From Chondrosia reniformis (taxonomy: Eukaryota; Porifera; Demospongiae; Chondrillida; Chondrillidae): a stretch of 64,000 nucleotides of DNA. The position numbers and the translations under genes were made by a program. Position 1 is the stretch's first letter; the number at the start of each line of letters is the position of its first letter. Below, piece by piece: positions 60,286 to 64,000 of this stretch. The DNA is taken from contig OX359193.1 of assembly GCA_947172415.1 (NCBI GenBank), forward strand, positions 8,519,501 through 8,583,500, in the 5' to 3' direction. Below the pieces are notes generated by a model, which saw only the letters and a list, made by a program, of their open reading frames with translations, was not told the DNA's origin and made no database searches.

Positions 60286-63200
60286 TTAACACTCCCACAT
60301 TGTGCATACTCCCTGCAGCAGACATGTGTGGCTGATACAGCTGAGGTGGAGAGGGAGGAGGTACGGATAAGGAGAGGGGGAGGGAGGAGGTACGGATAAG
60401 GAGAGGGGAGGGAGGAGGTACGGATAAGGAGAGGGGAGGGAGGAGGTACGGATAAGGAGAGGGGAGGGAGGAGGTACGGATAAGGAGAGGTGAGATGGAA
60501 ACTCACTCTTGCTCCAGTTCTTGCCAAGTATCTCTGTCTTATCTGGTCATTAGTGCGAGCTGTTATAGGACTGACATAGGGCTCCGGCTTTATACTGTAC
60601 TCGTTAGTTAAGCTTGCAATCAGCGGCTCCTTTCTGCAGAGGATCAGGTAAATCTGACATAATACATCAATGCACAAGTTTAGCAGGTACTACAGGAGCT
60701 CTGTCCTGATGTCAAGGGACAGAGCAGATGATTGGAGAGATCTGAGGTTGATCTGCTTACTCATCTAGTGAAGTAGTATCTTCATCCTTCAGCTGCTCCT
60801 CTTTGTCCTTGGCAAGTTGCTTTCTCTTTTTGGCAGAGAGGTTGACCGTACCATTCCGCGTTGAGTCAACAATGTACAACAGGATACCTGCCACTATGGC
60901 AACTATATAAATACAGCACTAGTTACTATGGCAACTATATAAATACAGCACTAGTTACTATGGCAACTATATAAATACAGCACAACTATATAAAAACAGC
61001 AGATTAACTCAGAGAATAAGTGTGGTTGATCCACTTACTACACAACATGGCACAGTTGAACACTTCCAGGACAAGATAGCCCTTCTGGTCCACAATGAGA
61101 CCGGTAAGGTAGGTCACAACAGCCAGACCTAGGTTCTGGATTGCCTGCATGCTGGATCATGGGAGGATGTTCAGTTATAACATGTATCAGGTCAGTACGG
61201 CTGCACTCACAATCCGTAGGCTGTTCCAAGCTGGTGTTCGGGCACTATAAAGGCTACCATTGGCCACAGCCCGCAGGCAAGAAAGGAATATGACAGTCCC
61301 ATCAGGATCTACAGAGGGGAGGTGGGGCTGGTGAGGGGAGTGTCAGGCCTACCTAGGAGGCGTGTCCCTTCTAGGCTCAAACTCACCGCTATGAAGATGG
61401 GTGTGAGTGTAACAGTGAAGGCGTAGAGGACATGAGCCACCAGTGTCAGTACCATACCAAACAAAACCCAGAACAAGTTGTGTCCGGTAAAGTCTACCAG
61501 GATTCCAAGGAACGGAGAGGCTACTGCTGAGAGTATGTAAACTAGACTGGAAACAGAAAATTGTGCTTCTATTAAAGGCTTCTGCATTTTCATATTGTTT
61601 GCATTGTTGGCACTTGTACAATTACCTGTTGGCTAAATTAGCCTTTGTTGCAGTGAGCTGCCATTTCTCCTCATAGAAAACACTATACATTGATTTACCA
61701 TTCAAGAATAATAGTAGGCATTGTGTAGAGGGATGGGGTGTAGAGGGATGGGGTTGGGTGGAGTGGAGTGGAGTTGGGTGGAGTGGGGAGGGGCTGGGTG
61801 GAGTGGGGAGGGGCTGGGTGGAGTGGGGAGGGGCTGGGTGGAGTGGAGTGGGGTTGGGTGTAGAGGGGTTGGGTGTAGAGGGGTTAGGTGTAGAGGGGTT
61901 GGGTGTAGAGGGGTTGGGTGTAGAGGGGTTGGGTGTAGAGGGGTTGGGTGTAGAGGGGTGGGGTTGGGTGTAGAGGGGTTGGGTGTAGAGGGTGGGGTTG
62001 GGTGTAGAGGGGTGGGGTTGGGTGTAGAGGGGTTGGGTGTAGAGGGGTTGGGTGTAGAGGGGTTGGGTGTAGAGGGGTTGGGTGTAGAGGGGTTGGGTGT
62101 AGAGGGTGGAGTTGGGTGTAGAGGGGTTAGGTGTAGAGGGGTTAGGTGTAGAGGGGTTGGGTGTAGAGGGGTTGGGTGTAGAGGGGTGGGGTTGGGTGTA
62201 GAGGGGTTGGGTGTAGAGGGGTTGGGTGTAGAGGGGTTGGGTGTAGAGGGGTTGGGTGTAGAGGGGTTGGGTGTAGAGGGGTTAGGTGTAGAGGGGTTGG
62301 GTGTAGAGGGGTTGGGTGTAGAGGGGTTGGGTGTAGAGGGGTTAGGTGTAGAGGGGTTGGGTGTAGAGGGGTGGGGTTGGGTGTAGAGGGGTTAGGTGTA
62401 GAGGGGTTGGGTGTAGAGGGGTGGGGTTGGGTGTAGAGGGGTTGGGTGTAGAGGGTGGAGTTGGGTGTAGAGGGGTGGGGTTGGGTGTAGAGGGGTTGGG
62501 TGTAGAGGGGTTGGGTGTAGAGGGGTTGGGTGTAGAGGGGTTGGGTGTAGAGGGGTTGGGTGTAGAGGGGTTGGGTGTAGAGGGGTTGGGTGTAGAGGGG
62601 TTGGGTGTAGAGGGGTTGGGTGTAGAGGGGTGGGGTTGGGTGTAGAGGGGTTGGGTGTAGAGGGTGGAGTTGGGTGTAGAGGGGTGGGGTTGGGTGTAGA
62701 GGGGTGGGGTTGGGTGTAGAGGGTGTAGAGGGTGGAGTTGGGTGTAGAGGGTGGAGTTGGGTGTAGAGGGTGGAGTTGGGTGTAGAGGGGTGGGGTTGGG
62801 TGTAGAGGGGTGGGGTTGGGTGTAGAGGGGTGGGGTTGGGTGTAGAGGGTGTAGAGGGGTGGGGTTGGGTGTAGAGGGGTGGGGTTGGGTGTAGAGGGTG
62901 TAGAGGGTGGAGTGGGTGGAGTGGGTGGAGACCTACGTACTTACACTGCCAGGCCAATGAAAGGGAAGACAGTGATATAGTAGAACACACAAATGATAAA
63001 CACCAGCCAGAGAGAAAGGGGAAAGCGGAGGATGTCCTTCAGACGAATAACTTCTCCTGTCTTGCCTTCTTTACGCTTCAGTATCCGTTCCCCTCTCTTG
63101 TCAAAGAGGCCGAGGACTACAGCACAGGCCAGCGACAGGAGACACATTCCCAACCCTAACAGAACAGTACAACTCATTATAAGCCAGTTTTGATGCTCTA

Positions 63201-64000
63201 CATACGTACATACATATATGCATACATATGTAATACGGTATGTACATATATACGTATACGTCCTCAATACACTAACCTGTCCACAGACACACACCTGTCC
63301 TCAATACACTAACCTATCCACAGACACACACCTGTCCTCAATACACTAACCTGTCCACAGACACACACCTGTCCTCAATACACTAACCTATCCACAGACA
63401 CACACCTGTCCTCAATACACTAACCTATCCACAGACACACACCTGTCCTCAATACACTAACCTGTCCACAGACACACACCTGTCCTCAATACACTAACCT
63501 ATCCACAGACACACACCTGTCCTCAATACACTAACCTGTCCACAGACACACACCTGTCTTCAATACACTAACCTATCCACAGACACACACCTGTCCTCAA
63601 TACACTAACCTATCCAGACACACACCTGTCTTCAATACACTAACCTATCCACAGACACACAGCAATCTTCTGGTACCCCTTTAGACCAGTGCTTCCCAAT
63701 GCTGTAAAGATTGGGTTCAAACTGTTCATATTGACCGTACTTCCCTACAGGACACAGGAAGTAATCAATCACATCTCAGCACATCAAATGGTCCCTGCAG
63801 ACATACAATTCTTGAAACACTGATAAGGAGTCCAAATACCATATTCAGCTCCGCCCCTTTGAACCAAATAACAACATACGTGTTCTGAGCAACTGCAAGA
63901 TTCTCCCCACCAAGTCTGCAGAGGATATTAAAGTGTTTCACATTGGGTGGACAGGAAGGGTCACCATGGTTACCAACCCAAAAATGAAGCGTCCTGCTAA
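60286..64000 (-). CDS. MFSD1: MFSD1-type lysosomal major-facilitator transporter, 5' partial
   Basis: Eleven exons of the C-terminal part: 64000-63978 (continues out of the window), 63915-63807, 63744-63645, 63155-62945, 61682-61626, 61546-61387, 61308-61211, 61151-61039, 60902-60761, 60633-60507, 60312-60286; 389 codons here. MFSD1 landmarks in order: GGENLAVAQNTYVV, WFKGAELNMVFGL, GSTVNMN, LFDKRGERILKRKEGKTGEV, WLVFIICVFYYITVFPFIGL, SAVASPFLGILVDFTGHNLFW, LACGLWPMVAFIVPEHQLGT, AYGFMQAIQNLGLAVV. MFSD1 is a lysosomal transporter that works with GLMP in mammals. The C-terminal cytosolic tail carries EKEPLI, a fit to the acidic dileucine sorting consensus. If exon 60902-60761 is not spliced on, translation ends at LDE just after it. 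Confidence 0.94.
60340..60495. repeat. ~30-bp GA-rich tandem repeat in an MFSD1 intron
   Basis: About five units of GAGGAGGTACGGATAAGGAG plus AGGGGAGG lie in the intron 60313-60506. Confidence 0.85.
60889..60985. repeat. 32-bp tandem repeat spanning an MFSD1 splice acceptor
   Basis: Three copies of ACTATGGCAACTATATAAAT plus ACAGCACTAGTT. The copy nearest the exon supplies the acceptor and first exon bases at 60902; the others are intronic. Confidence 0.9.
61720..62935. repeat. G-rich 15-bp minisatellite, about 1.2 kb
   Basis: Units of GTGTAGAGGGGTTGG with GTGGGGTTGG and GTGGAGTTGG variants fill the MFSD1 intron 61683-62944. The plus strand meets the pattern of four G-runs with short loops needed for G-quadruplexes throughout. 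Confidence 0.97.
63258..63655. repeat. 37-bp minisatellite copying an MFSD1 exon end and splice donor
   Basis: About eleven units of CTGTCCTCAATACACTAACC plus TATCCACAGACACACAC. The exon 63744-63645 ends inside the last unit, so each unit copies the exon end and its GTTAGTG donor. Confidence 0.92.

Noticed and set aside
61721..62990. Long ORFs of GVEGL and LYTQP repeats on opposite strands
   Set aside because: Products of the 15-bp G-rich minisatellite, whose length is a multiple of three, inside an MFSD1 intron.
63650..64000. Plus-strand coding-looking frames
   Set aside because: They read smoothly but the minus strand gives unmistakable MFSD1 exons with matching splice sites and phases over the same bases.

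Overview
This window is animal nuclear DNA. The genes have many short exons with mostly 50-150 bp GT-AG introns and sit close together on both strands. They encode metazoan proteins: a DOCK-D (zizimin) exchange factor, the flagellar protein IQCG/DRC9, mitochondrial PARL rhomboid, a TRP-type channel with ankyrin repeats, ARF-like GTPases and MFSD1. Compact genes, tiny introns and abundant minisatellites suggest an early-branching animal, most likely a demosponge. That assignment is an inference. Exon boundaries were set by hand from splice consensus and reading phase; no search was run.

Layout. 87-10705 (+): 48 exons of a DOCK9/10/11 orthologue, the N-terminus lying upstream of the window. 10706-11377: spacer with a short TIR element and a 21-bp tandem repeat. 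11378-13361 (-): an unrecognised coiled-coil gene. 13488-40465: a 27-kb block of about 136 satellite monomers of about 170 bp in two alternating types, interrupted by three copies of a 1.0-1.4 kb module that carries a conserved 129-codon ORF.

40957-43245 (-): IQCG/DRC9. 43787-45690 (-): PARL. 46409-50989 (+): TRP-like channel. 51257-53260 (-): an unrecognised helical protein. 53347-59457: three ARF-like genes, ARL-B (-), ARL-A (+) and ARL-C (-). ARL-B and ARL-A are head to head, 201 bp apart, and share an almost identical last exon. 59548-60114: a TIR element. 60286 to the window end (-): the C-terminal two thirds of an MFSD1-type lysosomal transporter.

Themes. The genes are not one pathway, although DRC9 (axoneme), the ARL GTPases and the DOCK factor fit cilia, membrane-traffic and cytoskeleton biology. 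The striking features are non-genic: a dimeric nucleosome-length satellite with higher-order repeats and an embedded ORF module, and intronic minisatellites that in several genes include or copy the splice sites of the neighbouring exon.
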